This document shows positions 1-10,984 of a stretch of DNA of 59,301 bases, in pieces. Source of the stretch: Bacillota bacterium. Its GTDB lineage: Bacteria; Bacillota_I; Bacilli_A; Erysipelotrichales; Erysipelotrichaceae. A program made the position numbers and the translations under genes. The stretch is from NCBI GenBank assembly GCA_030526175.1, contig JAUNDJ010000003.1, positions 1 through 59,301 of the forward strand, in the 5' to 3' direction. Position 1 is the stretch's first letter. Each line of letters begins with the position of its first letter. A model generated the notes under the pieces. It saw only the letters and a list, made by a program, of their open reading frames with translations, was not told the origin of the DNA and did not search any database.

Positions 1-136
1 CTCTCTTTAGATGCTACTCCAAAAAAACCACTCATATTAATGTGTTCCTCCCTAACAAAAAATATTTTAAAGGAAAATATCAAATAAATCTATGGTAAGA
101 TACGGATTGTGTTAAATATTTGAAAGAAGGATTGTA

Positions 137-772
137 ATGAAAAATATTGAATTATCCATGGATCGTGGTGGCTTTGTGAATTTGGGCGAACAGATTCCAG
201 ATATTTTGTTGGATGTTCGCTATTATACAACGTTTAATTTTGTAGGTGAACGAATCGACGGCTATGAAGAACCCATTATCCTTTGTACCAAAGAGCTTTG
301 TGAAGCTATGAAAAAGGTCGTTCCAATTTTCAAGGAACAAGGGTATCTAGTCAAGGTCTTTGATGCTTATCGTCCGCAAAGAGCCGTGGATCATTTTGTG
401 AGATGGTCTTTAGAAGAAGGAAAAGAAGAATATAAGAAATATTTCTATCCAGATTATGAAAAAACGGAGATTTTTGGAGAGTTTGTGATAAAAAAGAGCA
501 GTCATTCCAGAGGAAGTGCCATAGATTTTACTTTGTTTGATATGAAATCCCAACAAGATTTGGATATGGGTGGTACTTTTGATTTTTTTGGTGAAAGATC
601 CTATCCTCTATATAAAAACTTGACAGAGGAACAAAAGAACAATCGATTGTTTTTAAGAAAAGTCATGTTGGAAAATGGATTCATTCCTTTCCCAAGTGAA
701 TGGTGGCATTTTTCTTTGGAAAAGGAACCATATCCAGATACGTATTTTGATTTTCCAATCACAAAAAAATAG
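137..772 (+). CDS. D-alanyl-D-alanine dipeptidase, VanX/DdpX type
   Basis: Zinc dipeptidase of peptidase family M15D, which splits free D-Ala-D-Ala in the cytoplasm. Visible zinc and catalytic residues are the SxHxxGxAxD motif (His123, Asp130) and EWWH near the C-terminus (Glu188 as base, His191). The AYRP motif gives the conserved Arg79. The 211 aa are normal family length, with no signal peptide. The ATG follows an AAGGA ribosome site. No vanH or vanA ligase gene is nearby, so cell-wall dipeptide turnover is more likely than glycopeptide resistance. It converges on the next gene through a shared terminator. Confidence 0.88.
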   Translation: MKNIELSMDRGGFVNLGEQIPDILLDVRYYTTFNFVGERIDGYEEPIILCTKELCEAMKKVVPIFKEQGYLVKVFDAYRPQRAVDHFVRWSLEEGKEEYKKYFYPDYEKTEIFGEFVIKKSSHSRGSAIDFTLFDMKSQQDLDMGGTFDFFGERSYPLYKNLTEEQKNNRLFLRKVMLENGFIPFPSEWWHFSLEKEPYPDTYFDFPITKK

Positions 773-797
773 GTTCGGTACAAAAACCGGACCTATT
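766..797. terminator. Bidirectional intrinsic terminator
   Basis: A 13-bp stem (766-778 with 785-797, one G-T pair) lies between two convergent genes. An A-run on the left supplies the T-run for the minus strand, and a shorter T-run follows on the right. Confidence 0.75.
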
Positions 798-2025
798 TAA
801 TATATCTTGTCTCCATATAGTATCTTTTTTCATTGGCTTCTCCCATAGAAAAAGTTTTTCTAGGAAGGGTGTGTCCTTCGCGGATGGAAGGAAATAGATC
901 TTCTTTTTGAATCGCGGTTAATAGAATTCCGCAATTTCCTTTTTCTCGTCCTAAGCTATTGATGACATCGTCTCCATGAATATAATCAATAGTACTTTCT
1001 GGGTGTTCTAGAAGATATTGGTCTAAGAACGTTTGTAAGATTTCGACAGGAATTCGACTTTGTTTGTTTGAAATTGAAAAAGATATTTGAATTTCATTGC
1101 TGGCGAAACAGATTTCTTTTCCTTCTTGGATATCCATATGTTCTTTTCGTAAATACATTAAGAATGAGAAGAATAGATTTTGTGCATCAACATGGAATAG
1201 TAAACGATGAATTGGTTCGAATTGTAAAGCTAAACTATGAAGATTAACGAGTTCTACTAGCGCATATCGTGCTGGATGCTTTTCTTGTTCTTCTTTGGAA
1301 AGATTCTTTTTGATATTTTCCCAACAAGTTTTTGCGGTAGCTAAGGAATGGTTCCCATCACCAACCACTAAGAAGAGTCCATGACTGTTTTGTTCAAAAT
1401 CATAAAGTTTTTGATTGATTTCTTCTACGATTTCTCCAGTAATTTTGTATCCTGTTAAGTGACCACCTTCTTGGATTAAATCTAAATCGTATGCGATTGA
1501 AAATTGTTCTTTTTGGATATATAGATTTTCAATGATTTTTCCTTGTTCGTCATCGATTAGAAGCATCACATGTGGACATTCTAAAGGCGCATTTTCACGA
1601 ATCTTTACTCGTGGTGGGATTCTGGATACAACCGTTTGTTCGGTTGCTCGTACAAACGCTTTTGAATTCGACATATATTCATAGCTTTCTAAATCAACCT
1701 TTCCGATTAGTCCCAATCGATTCCCGGAAATCGTTTTTCTTTCAATTAGAATAAATCCATCTTGGATCGTTTCTTCTAAAATTCCTTTTTCTAAATATTC
1801 TCGCATTGTATTATTAATCTTTGGAATGCGAGCGTCACCTTGGTCTAAATAAGCTTCTGGATAGATCATATGTAGAGTGGATGGACACTCTTGAATCTTT
1901 GATTCGACTTCTTTCCAGTATTCGGGTTGGCTTGTATATTGGTCACATGCGACAACGGGCCAATTGGACGTACAATACTCTTTTTTGGGAAGAAGAATCG
2001 AACTGCTTTGAAAACAAGCTTTCAT
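793..2025 (-). CDS. DUF1015 family protein
   Basis: This 410 aa protein matches the DUF1015 family (PF06245), a conserved bacterial family without an established biochemical function. The hallmark VVGDGNHSLA stretch in the middle and the flanking HPARYALVELVNLH block identify it. There is no signal peptide or membrane segment, so it is cytoplasmic. The ATG is preceded by AGAGGTG at good spacing. It is transcribed divergently from groES, with a back-to-back promoter pair in the 104-bp gap. In other Bacillota DUF1015 genes often sit near serine or 3-phosphoglycerate metabolism genes, but no such partner is present here, so function stays open. Confidence 0.8.
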   Translation of the reverse strand: MKACFQSSSILLPKKEYCTSNWPVVACDQYTSQPEYWKEVESKIQECPSTLHMIYPEAYLDQGDARIPKINNTMREYLEKGILEETIQDGFILIERKTISGNRLGLIGKVDLESYEYMSNSKAFVRATEQTVVSRIPPRVKIRENAPLECPHVMLLIDDEQGKIIENLYIQKEQFSIAYDLDLIQEGGHLTGYKITGEIVEEINQKLYDFEQNSHGLFLVVGDGNHSLATAKTCWENIKKNLSKEEQEKHPARYALVELVNLHSLALQFEPIHRLLFHVDAQNLFFSFLMYLRKEHMDIQEGKEICFASNEIQISFSISNKQSRIPVEILQTFLDQYLLEHPESTIDYIHGDDVINSLGREKGNCGILLTAIQKEDLFPSIREGHTLPRKTFSMGEANEKRYYMETRYIK

Positions 2026-2044
2026 AATAAATCACCTCTATGTC

Positions 2045-2072
2045 ATTGTACTAAACATTTGAAAAAAGACAA
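2045..2072 (-). promoter_or_regulatory. Promoter of the DUF1015 gene
   Basis: On the minus strand TTGTCT (2067-2072) is followed after 16 bp by TACAAT (2045-2050), which lies 19 bp before the start codon. It resembles a vegetative sigma-A promoter. Confidence 0.55.
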
Positions 2073-2077
2073 TGCGT

Positions 2078-2105
2078 TTGAAAAAGTAAAAGAATAGAAT
2101 ATAAT
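2078..2105 (+). promoter_or_regulatory. Promoter of groES-groEL
   Basis: TTGAAA (2078-2083), 16 bp, TATAAT (2100-2105), 24 bp before the groES ATG. No CIRCE element (TTAGCACTC-N9-GAGTGCTAA) is present in the 104-bp gap, so HrcA control is not supported by sequence. Confidence 0.75.
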
Positions 2106-2129
2106 GTGTTAAGTGATTGAGGTGTTATT

Positions 2130-2390
2130 ATGTTAGAACCATTACATGATTATGTATTATTAAAAAAAGAAAAAGAAGAGAAAATGACAACGAGTGGAAT
2201 TGTCTTAACTTCTATTAAAGAACCTTCGAAATTAGCGACGGTTATTAAAATTGGAAAAGAAGTCATTTCTCCAGAATATACAATTGGAGATAAAGTCTTA
2301 TTTAAAGAAAGAGACGGAATTCGTATGAAATCGGGGGATGAGGAATATATCGTCGTTCCAGATAAGGATATCATTGCGGTAGATAAGTAG
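2130..2390 (+). CDS. groES: Co-chaperonin GroES (Hsp10)
   Basis: The heptameric lid of the GroEL folding chamber, 86 aa. It shows the usual order: N-terminal PLHDYVLLK strand, mobile loop EEKMTTSGIVL around residues 16-27 that docks on GroEL, and the VGDKVLFK-like turn (IGDKVLFKERDG). Its stop lies 9 bp before groEL, so the two are one operon. The ribosome site is a GAGGTG a few bases before the ATG. Confidence 0.95.
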   Translation: MLEPLHDYVLLKKEKEEKMTTSGIVLTSIKEPSKLATVIKIGKEVISPEYTIGDKVLFKERDGIRMKSGDEEYIVVPDKDIIAVDK

Positions 2391-4006
<1,616 letters not shown>

Positions 4007-4007
<1 letters not shown>

Positions 4008-4033
4008 GAGATTGCTAGTCAATCTCTTTTTTG
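4007..4033 (+). terminator. Terminator of groES-groEL
   Basis: AGAGATTG (4007-4014), loop CTAGT, CAATCTCT (4020-4027), then six or more T. The stem starts on the last base of the groEL stop codon. Confidence 0.88.
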
Positions 4034-4098
4034 ATGCCATTTTGAATGGCATGACACAAATTGTTTTTTCCTTTACATTGTAGGTGTTCAACTTGTCG

Positions 4099-4118
4099 CA
4101 GAGTAATCCACTCTATGA
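4099..4118 (+). repeat. Left arm of 20-bp perfect inverted repeat (IR-L)
   Basis: CAGAGTAATCCACTCTATGA is the exact reverse complement of 5415-5434. The arm contains its own dyad, AGAGT-N5-ACTCT, the shape of a tyrosine-recombinase core site with two inverted binding arms around a 5-bp centre. The pair encloses only the recombinase gene. The 4034-4257 gap also has a small GCCATTTTGAATGGC hairpin and AT-rich sequence with no clear promoter. Confidence 0.85.
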
Positions 4119-4257
4119 GTAGGTTCTAGAAACAATAATGAAAGAAAATAGTACTAATCTAGGAAGATAATACTACATTTTTCGTTTTTTTAAAGAAAAA
4201 ACCGTTATTTTAAGTCTTCACAATCGTCAAAATAATGGTCAAAAAAAGGTGAATCGT

Positions 4258-5376
4258 ATGGCTAGAGGAGAAAACATTTATAAAAGAGCAGATGGTCGAT
4301 GGGAAGCTCGTTATAAAAAAGGAAGAGACGAAAATGGAAAAATCAAATATGGATATTGTTATGCGGATACATATAGAGGTGTAAAAGAAAAAAGAAATCA
4401 GGCAATGATTGCCTGGGAGAAAGAAAAAAATAGTAAGCCTGTAAAAGAGATTCGTTTTTATTTTGAAAGCTGGTTGGAACAAAACAAACATGGTCTGAAA
4501 GCTTCTTCGTACGCAAAATATCATTCGATGATTTATAAGCACATCCTTCCGTATTTTGAACAATATCCTTTTCATCTTATTAATTCCAAAATCACATCGG
4601 ATTTCATTGTCTACTTGATGAACGAGAAACATTTGTCTTCGAAGTCCATACAAGATATCTTGTCCTTATTTCGGACCGTATGGTTAAGCATTCAGGTGCA
4701 AGATAATATTCAACTCCCTATCATTAAAGTGCGTCTTCCTAGAAAAGTGGAAAAAGAAATACGAATTCTTACGAAAGAAGAAGAACAAACTTTTGTAGAA
4801 GATTTATTGAAAGATCTCAATTTAGAAAAAGTATCCATTCTATTATCCTTATCGTGTGGTTTGCGAATTGGAGAAATCTGCGCACTTCGATGGAAAAATA
4901 TTTTATTGGATGAAAAGTGCATTTATATTGATTCGTCTTTACAAAGAGTTCGAACGTTTCATAGTGAGAAAAAAACGGAAGTTCGTTTGGATACCCCTAA
5001 ATCCAAACATTCCATTCGTCGTATTCCCATTTCGGATCGTATGATCGAAGTTTTGTCTCTATTTATGAATTCCAATGCGGATGCTTTTTTATTAACCGGA
5101 ACGACTTCTTATATGGAACCTAGAATCCTACAATCCAAATTGACTAAGTTGATTAAGAAATATAACTGGAAAGATGTTCATTTTCATACGTTGCGTCATA
5201 CGTTTGCGACTCGTTGTATTGAAGCGGGCTTTGATATAAAAACATTAAGTGAAATATTAGGACATAGTTCCATTCAAGTGACTATGAATCGCTATGTACA
5301 TCCGGATATGGATCTGAAAAGAAAAAATATGGAAATGTTGTGGGAAATCTCAGCCGTCAAAAAAAAGAGTCAATAA
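4258..5376 (+). CDS. Tyrosine recombinase (phage-integrase family) inside an inverted repeat
   Basis: Site-specific DNA recombinase of 372 aa. Residues 1-55 form an AP2-like arm-binding domain ([16 protein letters not shown]), about 60-160 the SAM-like core-binding domain, and about 165-350 the catalytic domain. All catalytic residues are present: Arg203 (CGLRIGE), Lys near 250, His310-x-x-Arg313 (HTLRH), His336 (LGHSS) and nucleophile Tyr346. ATG at 4258 is chosen over a GTG at 4249 because AAAGGTGA sits 5 bases before it. The gene stands alone without excisionase, relaxase or phage genes, and is flanked by perfect 20-bp inverted repeats at 4099 and 5415. That favours a DNA invertase flipping the segment carrying its own gene over an element integrase. 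Confidence 0.9.
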   Translation: MARGENIYKRADGRWEARYKKGRDENGKIKYGYCYADTYRGVKEKRNQAMIAWEKEKNSKPVKEIRFYFESWLEQNKHGLKASSYAKYHSMIYKHILPYFEQYPFHLINSKITSDFIVYLMNEKHLSSKSIQDILSLFRTVWLSIQVQDNIQLPIIKVRLPRKVEKEIRILTKEEEQTFVEDLLKDLNLEKVSILLSLSCGLRIGEICALRWKNILLDEKCIYIDSSLQRVRTFHSEKKTEVRLDTPKSKHSIRRIPISDRMIEVLSLFMNSNADAFLLTGTTSYMEPRILQSKLTKLIKKYNWKDVHFHTLRHTFATRCIEAGFDIKTLSEILGHSSIQVTMNRYVHPDMDLKRKNMEMLWEISAVKKKSQ

Positions 5377-5414
5377 TTAAAATATTCGATGATTAAGCTC
5401 TTTACGATATTTTT

Positions 5415-5434
5415 TCATAGAGTGGATTACTCTG
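5415..5434 (-). repeat. Right arm of 20-bp perfect inverted repeat (IR-R)
   Basis: Exact reverse complement of 4099-4118, 39 bp after the recombinase stop codon and 11 bp before the -35 of the next gene. Identity ends abruptly at both edges, as expected for recombination sites rather than a wider duplication. No T-run follows either arm in a direction that would make it a terminator. Confidence 0.85.
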
Positions 5435-5444
5435 TGAGAAATAT

Positions 5445-5473
5445 TTGAACATATGATAGAAAAGAAATACAAT
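5445..5473 (+). promoter_or_regulatory. Promoter of the receiver-like regulator
   Basis: TTGAAC (5445-5450), 17 bp, TACAAT (5468-5473), 39 bp before the ATG at 5512. It starts 11 bp outside the right inverted-repeat arm, so inversion would keep the promoter but change what lies directly upstream. Confidence 0.65.
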
Positions 5474-5511
5474 GAAATCAATAAAAAAATTAACAGAAAG
5501 AAGAAGATGTT

Positions 5512-6222
5512 ATGATAACTGCAGTTTTTAAAGAGAAATGGCTATGTTCGATGTTGAAGAGCCTTAAAATTCCTTATGTTTATTTTGAAGAAAAAGAAAA
5601 ATTAATCGCTTGTGTGAAAAAGAATGATGTTGTTTTTGTGTTTGAGGATAAGAGTCTGGTTGAACAATTGAACAAAAAAGGGGAAATTAATTGTATATAT
5701 ATTTCTTCTGGTCAAGAAGATTGTCTTTGGGCTTTACAAGAGCATGTCAGTGGATATTTGGTACATCCTTTTGAAGAAAAAATGCTACTTAAGGAGATGC
5801 ACTATCTGCGGTATGGGAAATTTAAAAAGCCTTTGATTCGTTGTTTTGGTCGATTTGATTTATTTGTGGATGGACAGTCGGTTCCATTTCCGCGAAAAAA
5901 ATCGAAAGAGCTTTTGGCTTTCTTGGTTCTGAAAAGAGGAGAACCGGTTACTGTGGATGAAGTGTGCCAATTTCTTTTTGGCGTAGTGGATGATACAAAA
6001 CGAAATTATGTTTATGTTTCCAAATTTGAATTGATGAAGGTTTTAAAAAAGGTAGAGATGGAGGACTTGTTTGTCTTATCGGAAAAATGCTTCCGTATTA
6101 ATACAGAACTGTTTGATTGTGATTTGTATCAGTATTTGGATGGCGATTTGTCTCTTTATTCAACCGATTTTATGCGTCCATATCCATGGGCGAAATCTGT
6201 ACTTGAAGAACTGGTTAAATAA
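5512..6222 (+). CDS. Atypical response-regulator-like transcription factor
   Basis: A 236 aa putative DNA-binding regulator. Residues 1 to about 103 look like a degenerate receiver: strands and the VFVFED loop are recognisable, but the paired acidic residues at the N-terminus are missing and the Lys-Pro switch is His-Pro (LVHPF). Phosphorylation is therefore doubtful. Residues 108 to about 200 (CFGRFDLFVDGQ, then RKKSKELLAFLVL and VTVDEVCQFLF) are the winged helix typical of SARP-type regulators; no C-terminal BTAD domain follows. No kinase gene is adjacent. It is co-oriented with the recombinase, with no terminator between, so read-through could add to its expression. Confidence 0.65.
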   Translation: MITAVFKEKWLCSMLKSLKIPYVYFEEKEKLIACVKKNDVVFVFEDKSLVEQLNKKGEINCIYISSGQEDCLWALQEHVSGYLVHPFEEKMLLKEMHYLRYGKFKKPLIRCFGRFDLFVDGQSVPFPRKKSKELLAFLVLKRGEPVTVDEVCQFLFGVVDDTKRNYVYVSKFELMKVLKKVEMEDLFVLSEKCFRINTELFDCDLYQYLDGDLSLYSTDFMRPYPWAKSVLEELVK

Positions 6223-6263
6223 ATAGTAAAATATTTCGTATCGAAAGAATGGAGAATTGAATA

Positions 6264-7287
6264 ATGAAAATTTTGTATAAATCTTTTCATATCATAGATG
6301 TCGAAGATGCGATTAGTATAGAAAAAGAGATTCCAGAGGATTTTGATGTTTTTATTCAAGATTATTATGACTTTGCGAATAATAATGAAAAAAATAAAGA
6401 CTATCAGATTGTTTCGGAAACCACAGATGTAGTTCATTGTATTTCCCAAATGGGTTTATCTCAAGAGCGAAGAAAAAGATTGTGCGAATCAGATTGCGGA
6501 TCATTTATTGGAATGTGAGAAACTGGCGCAATCCAAGATCTTTCAAACGGGAACAATGGTTAAAAAGGGAAGTTTGATCCAAGCTTTGATTGAAAAAGAA
6601 GATGGGACCTTACAATACTTATTGGCTAAAGTGGAGCATACCAAATGGTACGATGGAAACAGTCTATCGGTGAATTATGGTTTTGCATCAGACAAGAACA
6701 ATATTTGGAAATCCGCTGTTTTCAATTTTTATGAAGTGAATGGTCATATTTTGTTTGATAAAATTAAAGTGTTTAATGATACGAAATCGAAGTACTGGTA
6801 CCTTTCTTTCTTACAAGTTGAAGAAGTTCGTGACGATTTTAGTAACACATTAAAAGCGTACCAAGCTATTGATACGGAATTAAAGAGCACAGTAAAAAGT
6901 GTTTCTCCAAGAGATTATGTCGTATTGAGTACGGAAATTCAGAATACGATGAACCAACCGCAACCTATCGAGTATGAATCGTATATTGAAGATTTAATGG
7001 ATAACTATCAACCAACCAACGAGGACATTCAAAAAGACGTGATTAAGGAATGCTTGTTGAATCTTCCGCAAAGAAAAAAATTTGATACCGAATTTACTAC
7101 GGTGCCTCAAAGTATTCAAAATAAGCGTACGAAAAAATTTAAGATTGCCGAGGGTGTGGAGCTAACCATTCGTTCGGATGCCAAAGAATTTAGTTCTCGA
7201 ATCATCTCTACAATGGCGGATGGAAAACGAATCTTACAGATATATTGTGACGATAATGAAACGTACGAAGCCTTTATCGAAGAATAG
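6264..7287 (+). pseudogene. NdpA/YejK-like nucleoid-associated protein, frameshifted
   Basis: Two overlapping frames (6264-6518 and 6508-7287) read as one protein if a single extra base near 6462 is removed: the first frame runs through HCISQMGLS and continues in the second as SEEKDCANQIADHLLEC. The joined product is 340 aa, close to the usual 335-350 aa of the 37-kDa nucleoid-associated family (PF04245). The C-terminal KKFKIAEGVELTI block and preceding layout fit that family, but the match is from memory and moderate. The apparent second start is only TTG with no ribosome site. The indel does not sit in a long homopolymer. The alternative is two small genes, which I think less likely. Confidence 0.5.
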
Positions 7288-7306
7288 GAGCTAGTGCTCC
7301 TTTTTT
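7287..7306 (+). terminator. Intrinsic terminator
   Basis: GGAGC-TAGT-GCTCC (7287-7300) followed by TTTTTT (7301-7306), directly after the NdpA-like gene. Confidence 0.85.
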
Positions 7307-7307
7307 A

Positions 7308-7336
7308 TTGAGAAAACGCTCACAAAAGTCTATAAT
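7308..7336 (+). promoter_or_regulatory. Promoter of the first GH1 gene
   Basis: TTGAGA (7308-7313), 17 bp, TATAAT (7331-7336), 30 bp before the ATG; AGGAGG lies in the leader. No catabolite (cre) box was recognised with certainty. Confidence 0.7.
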
Positions 7337-7345
7337 TAGTACTAG

Positions 7346-8815
<1,470 letters not shown>

Positions 8816-8827
8816 TCTATCGCAATT

Positions 8828-8855
8828 AGACGAGCAAATATGCTCGTCTTTGTTG
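8828..8855 (+). terminator. Intrinsic terminator of the GH1 gene
   Basis: AGACGAGCA (8828-8836), loop AATA, TGCTCGTCT (8841-8849), followed by a short T-rich run. A TATAAT at 8856-8861 directly after it may be the -10 of the next gene. Confidence 0.8.
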
Positions 8856-8887
8856 TATAATAAGGGTCGTAGAAATGAGGGATTTGT

Positions 8888-10033
8888 ATGAAATGGGTAA
8901 CAAACTGGGCGAACGCAATTAGTATTGCGACAAATAAACCAGAACAATACACAAAGAATATTACGTTAAGATATCCAATCTTAAGCGTTTTTGATGGAAC
9001 GAAAGTTCGTATTACCTTGGATAATTTTACGGGAAAAGAAGAGGTTCATTTTGAAAAAATCACGATTGCCAAAACAGGAGAGAAGAAAGAACATATTGTT
9101 CCTTCTACTTTAAAAACAATCACTTTTGATGGTAAAGAACAAGTATCTTTAAAAGCAGGGGAAACACGTCAAAGCGATGCGATTGATTTTGAAACAGAAA
9201 AGAATGCCTTCTTTACAATCAATATCTATTTGAAAGAATTTACTTCTTTAAGAGCGGCAACGACAACGTTAGGTCCTTTATCTAAATTTTATTATTCATT
9301 GGAAGATCAAAGTGAAAGCGAATGCTTACCAATGGATCTTTATAAGGGGACAGAGTGGGTATATTTCTTAAGTGATATTGAGATTTTTACAGAAGATACG
9401 AATAAATCCATTGTTTGTTTCGGGGATTCAATTACTGCCCAAGATTGGCCAGAATGGTTACAATTGGATGCATTAAAAGAAAACATCTCCGTATCTTTTC
9501 CTCGAAAAGCGGCTTCGGGAGCTCGAATCTTAAGAGAATATCACAACGTATTATACGAATCGTATGGATTAAAATCAGATACTCGTTTTGTCCATGATAT
9601 GGATGTACAAGGATGTGATACAGTCATCGTATTGGAAGGAATCAACGATATTATCCACCCAGTTGGAGCGGATAAAAATCCATATCGTCCATGGTCGGAT
9701 TTACCAACAGCTCAAGAAGTCATTGATGGATATCGTGTATTGATTAAAATGGCACGAGAAAGAGGATTAAAAATCTATTTTGGAACAATCATCCCATTTA
9801 AGGGATGGAGAACGTACGCTCCTTTTAGAGAAGATTTGAAACAAGAAATCAACGCTTGGATTCGTACTACCGATGAAATTGATGGATATATCGATTTTGA
9901 CAAAGATTTAGACGATGCCAATGCGTTTAAACCAGAATTTGATAGTGGTGACCACTTACATCCAAGTAAAGCAGGTTACCAACAAATGGCAAAAACGGCT
10001 TTAGAAGCATTGAAGAAATATCACGAGATTTAA
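8888..10033 (+). CDS. SGNH/GDSL-type hydrolase, probable carbohydrate esterase
   Basis: A 381 aa serine hydrolase. Residues 1 to about 165 are a beta-rich N-terminal domain (carbohydrate-binding or jelly-roll-like). From about 175 the SGNH domain runs through GDS with Ser181, the GIND block with the oxyanion Asn, and the C-terminal DHLHP with Asp355 and His358 of the triad. No signal peptide is seen, so it acts in the cytoplasm, perhaps removing acetyl or other acyl groups from imported oligosaccharides. It lies 72 bp after the GH1 gene, with GAGGG before the ATG. The substrate is not known. Confidence 0.82.
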   Translation: MKWVTNWANAISIATNKPEQYTKNITLRYPILSVFDGTKVRITLDNFTGKEEVHFEKITIAKTGEKKEHIVPSTLKTITFDGKEQVSLKAGETRQSDAIDFETEKNAFFTINIYLKEFTSLRAATTTLGPLSKFYYSLEDQSESECLPMDLYKGTEWVYFLSDIEIFTEDTNKSIVCFGDSITAQDWPEWLQLDALKENISVSFPRKAASGARILREYHNVLYESYGLKSDTRFVHDMDVQGCDTVIVLEGINDIIHPVGADKNPYRPWSDLPTAQEVIDGYRVLIKMARERGLKIYFGTIIPFKGWRTYAPFREDLKQEINAWIRTTDEIDGYIDFDKDLDDANAFKPEFDSGDHLHPSKAGYQQMAKTALEALKKYHEI

Positions 10034-10035
10034 AA

Positions 10036-10059
10036 AAATAAGCACGAATGCTTATTTTT
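10036..10059. terminator. Bidirectional terminator
   Basis: AAATAAGCA (10036-10044), loop CGAA, TGCTTATTT (10049-10057) between the convergent esterase and GntR genes, with an A-run on the left and T-run on the right. Confidence 0.8.
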
Positions 10060-10777
10060 CTTGAAAATGAATGGAATATTTATATCTTGTACCAACATAA
10101 TATGTTTCTGTATATTCTACATATTGTCCAGTATTCATATCAACTGATGGGTGACAAGATTTTAACACAGCTCCTGAATCTATTTGAAGGAGCTTTTTTT
10201 GTTTAGACGTTGGGAGCATAGCTTCAAATGTATAACTTATTGCGGATGGACTAAGATTATAGTTATCCTTGAGATATTTATATAGTGAGGTCTCTAAACA
10301 ATTAATGTCTAAAACGGGTACTATGGAACAAGGAATATACGTAGTACTTAGGGCTATAGGTGTTCCATTACCTGTTCTTAAACGTTGAATATAATAGATA
10401 AGGTCGTCTTCGTCTAAATGAAGATGTTTCATAGCTGTTTCCGCTTGACAAGCGCGGATAACTTTATATTCCAATAATTTGGATCCAGCGACTTGATTAA
10501 TTTGTTCCATATCTGATGTAAAACTAGAACCGGCAACAAATCCTGCTTCTTTAAACACTTTTAAATCTTTTACAAATGTTCCTTTTCCTGCAACTCTATA
10601 CAGCAAACCTTTGTTTACAAGTGAAACAATGGCTTTATTTATTGTCATACGACTTACTTGGTAGATTTCGCATAATTCCAATTCTGTTGGCAGTTGCGAA
10701 TCTTTTTTATATTCTCCTTCTTGTATCTTATTTTCTATATCATCAGCAATTGCGATATATTGAGGTTTTTTTTTCAT
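10052..10777 (-). CDS. GntR-family (HutC/UTRA) transcriptional regulator
   Basis: A 241 aa sugar-type repressor or activator. Residues 5-75 are the GntR winged helix (KIQEGEYKKDSQLPTELELCEIYQVSRMTINKA, given in part). From about 85 the UTRA effector domain follows, which in this subfamily usually binds a phosphorylated sugar or amino-sugar. It is divergent from the PTS operon that starts at 10985. The 207-bp gap carries several copies of an ATGTATATACAT palindrome, one inside the PTS promoter and one just before its own gene, so it very probably controls the operon and itself. Confidence 0.9.
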   Translation of the reverse strand: MKKKPQYIAIADDIENKIQEGEYKKDSQLPTELELCEIYQVSRMTINKAIVSLVNKGLLYRVAGKGTFVKDLKVFKEAGFVAGSSFTSDMEQINQVAGSKLLEYKVIRACQAETAMKHLHLDEDDLIYYIQRLRTGNGTPIALSTTYIPCSIVPVLDINCLETSLYKYLKDNYNLSPSAISYTFEAMLPTSKQKKLLQIDSGAVLKSCHPSVDMNTGQYVEYTETYYVGTRYKYSIHFQEK

Positions 10778-10795
10778 AAATTACATCCTGTTCTA

Positions 10796-10809
10796 AATGT
10801 ATATACATT
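10796..10809. promoter_or_regulatory. Palindromic operator 1 (GntR regulator)
   Basis: AATGTATATACATT, a perfect 14-bp palindrome, 19 bp before the GntR gene start. The same 14 bp recur at 10954-10967. A degenerate copy (TGTATATTGTATAC) lies just after it near 10814. Confidence 0.7.
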
Positions 10810-10913
10810 AAATTGTATATTGTATACTAATTATCTCTAAACATAATTCCATTGTCAATATGAGTAACGATATTCATATTTCTTATAGCCTTATTTTTAA
10901 ATGTATAATCATA

Positions 10914-10943
10914 TTGACATATGTATATACAATATAATAATAT
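10914..10943 (+). promoter_or_regulatory. PTS promoter with embedded operator 2
   Basis: TTGACA (10914-10919) is followed by the operator-like ATGTATATACAAT (10921-10933) and then a -10 region in TATAATAATAT (10933-10943). A bound regulator would block polymerase. Another half-copy, ATGTATAATCAT, lies at 10901. Confidence 0.65.
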
Positions 10944-10953
10944 AGAATCATCA

Positions 10954-10967
10954 AATGTATATACATT
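10954..10967. promoter_or_regulatory. Palindromic operator 3 (GntR regulator)
   Basis: AATGTATATACATT again, identical to operator 1, between the -10 region and the ribosome site of the first PTS gene. Confidence 0.7.
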
Positions 10968-10984
10968 GTAAAGGAGAAGTAAGT

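Noticed and set aside
4099-5434. Integrated mobile element with att sites
   Set aside because: The repeats are inverted, not direct, and only the recombinase lies between them; no relaxase, excisionase, replication or phage gene is present.
4099-5434. Inverted repeat arms as transcription terminators
   Set aside because: The internal stem is only 5 bp and no T-run follows in the needed direction.
10796-10967. CRISPR-like repeats
   Set aside because: The repeats are short palindromes with irregular spacing and no cas genes; they are operators.
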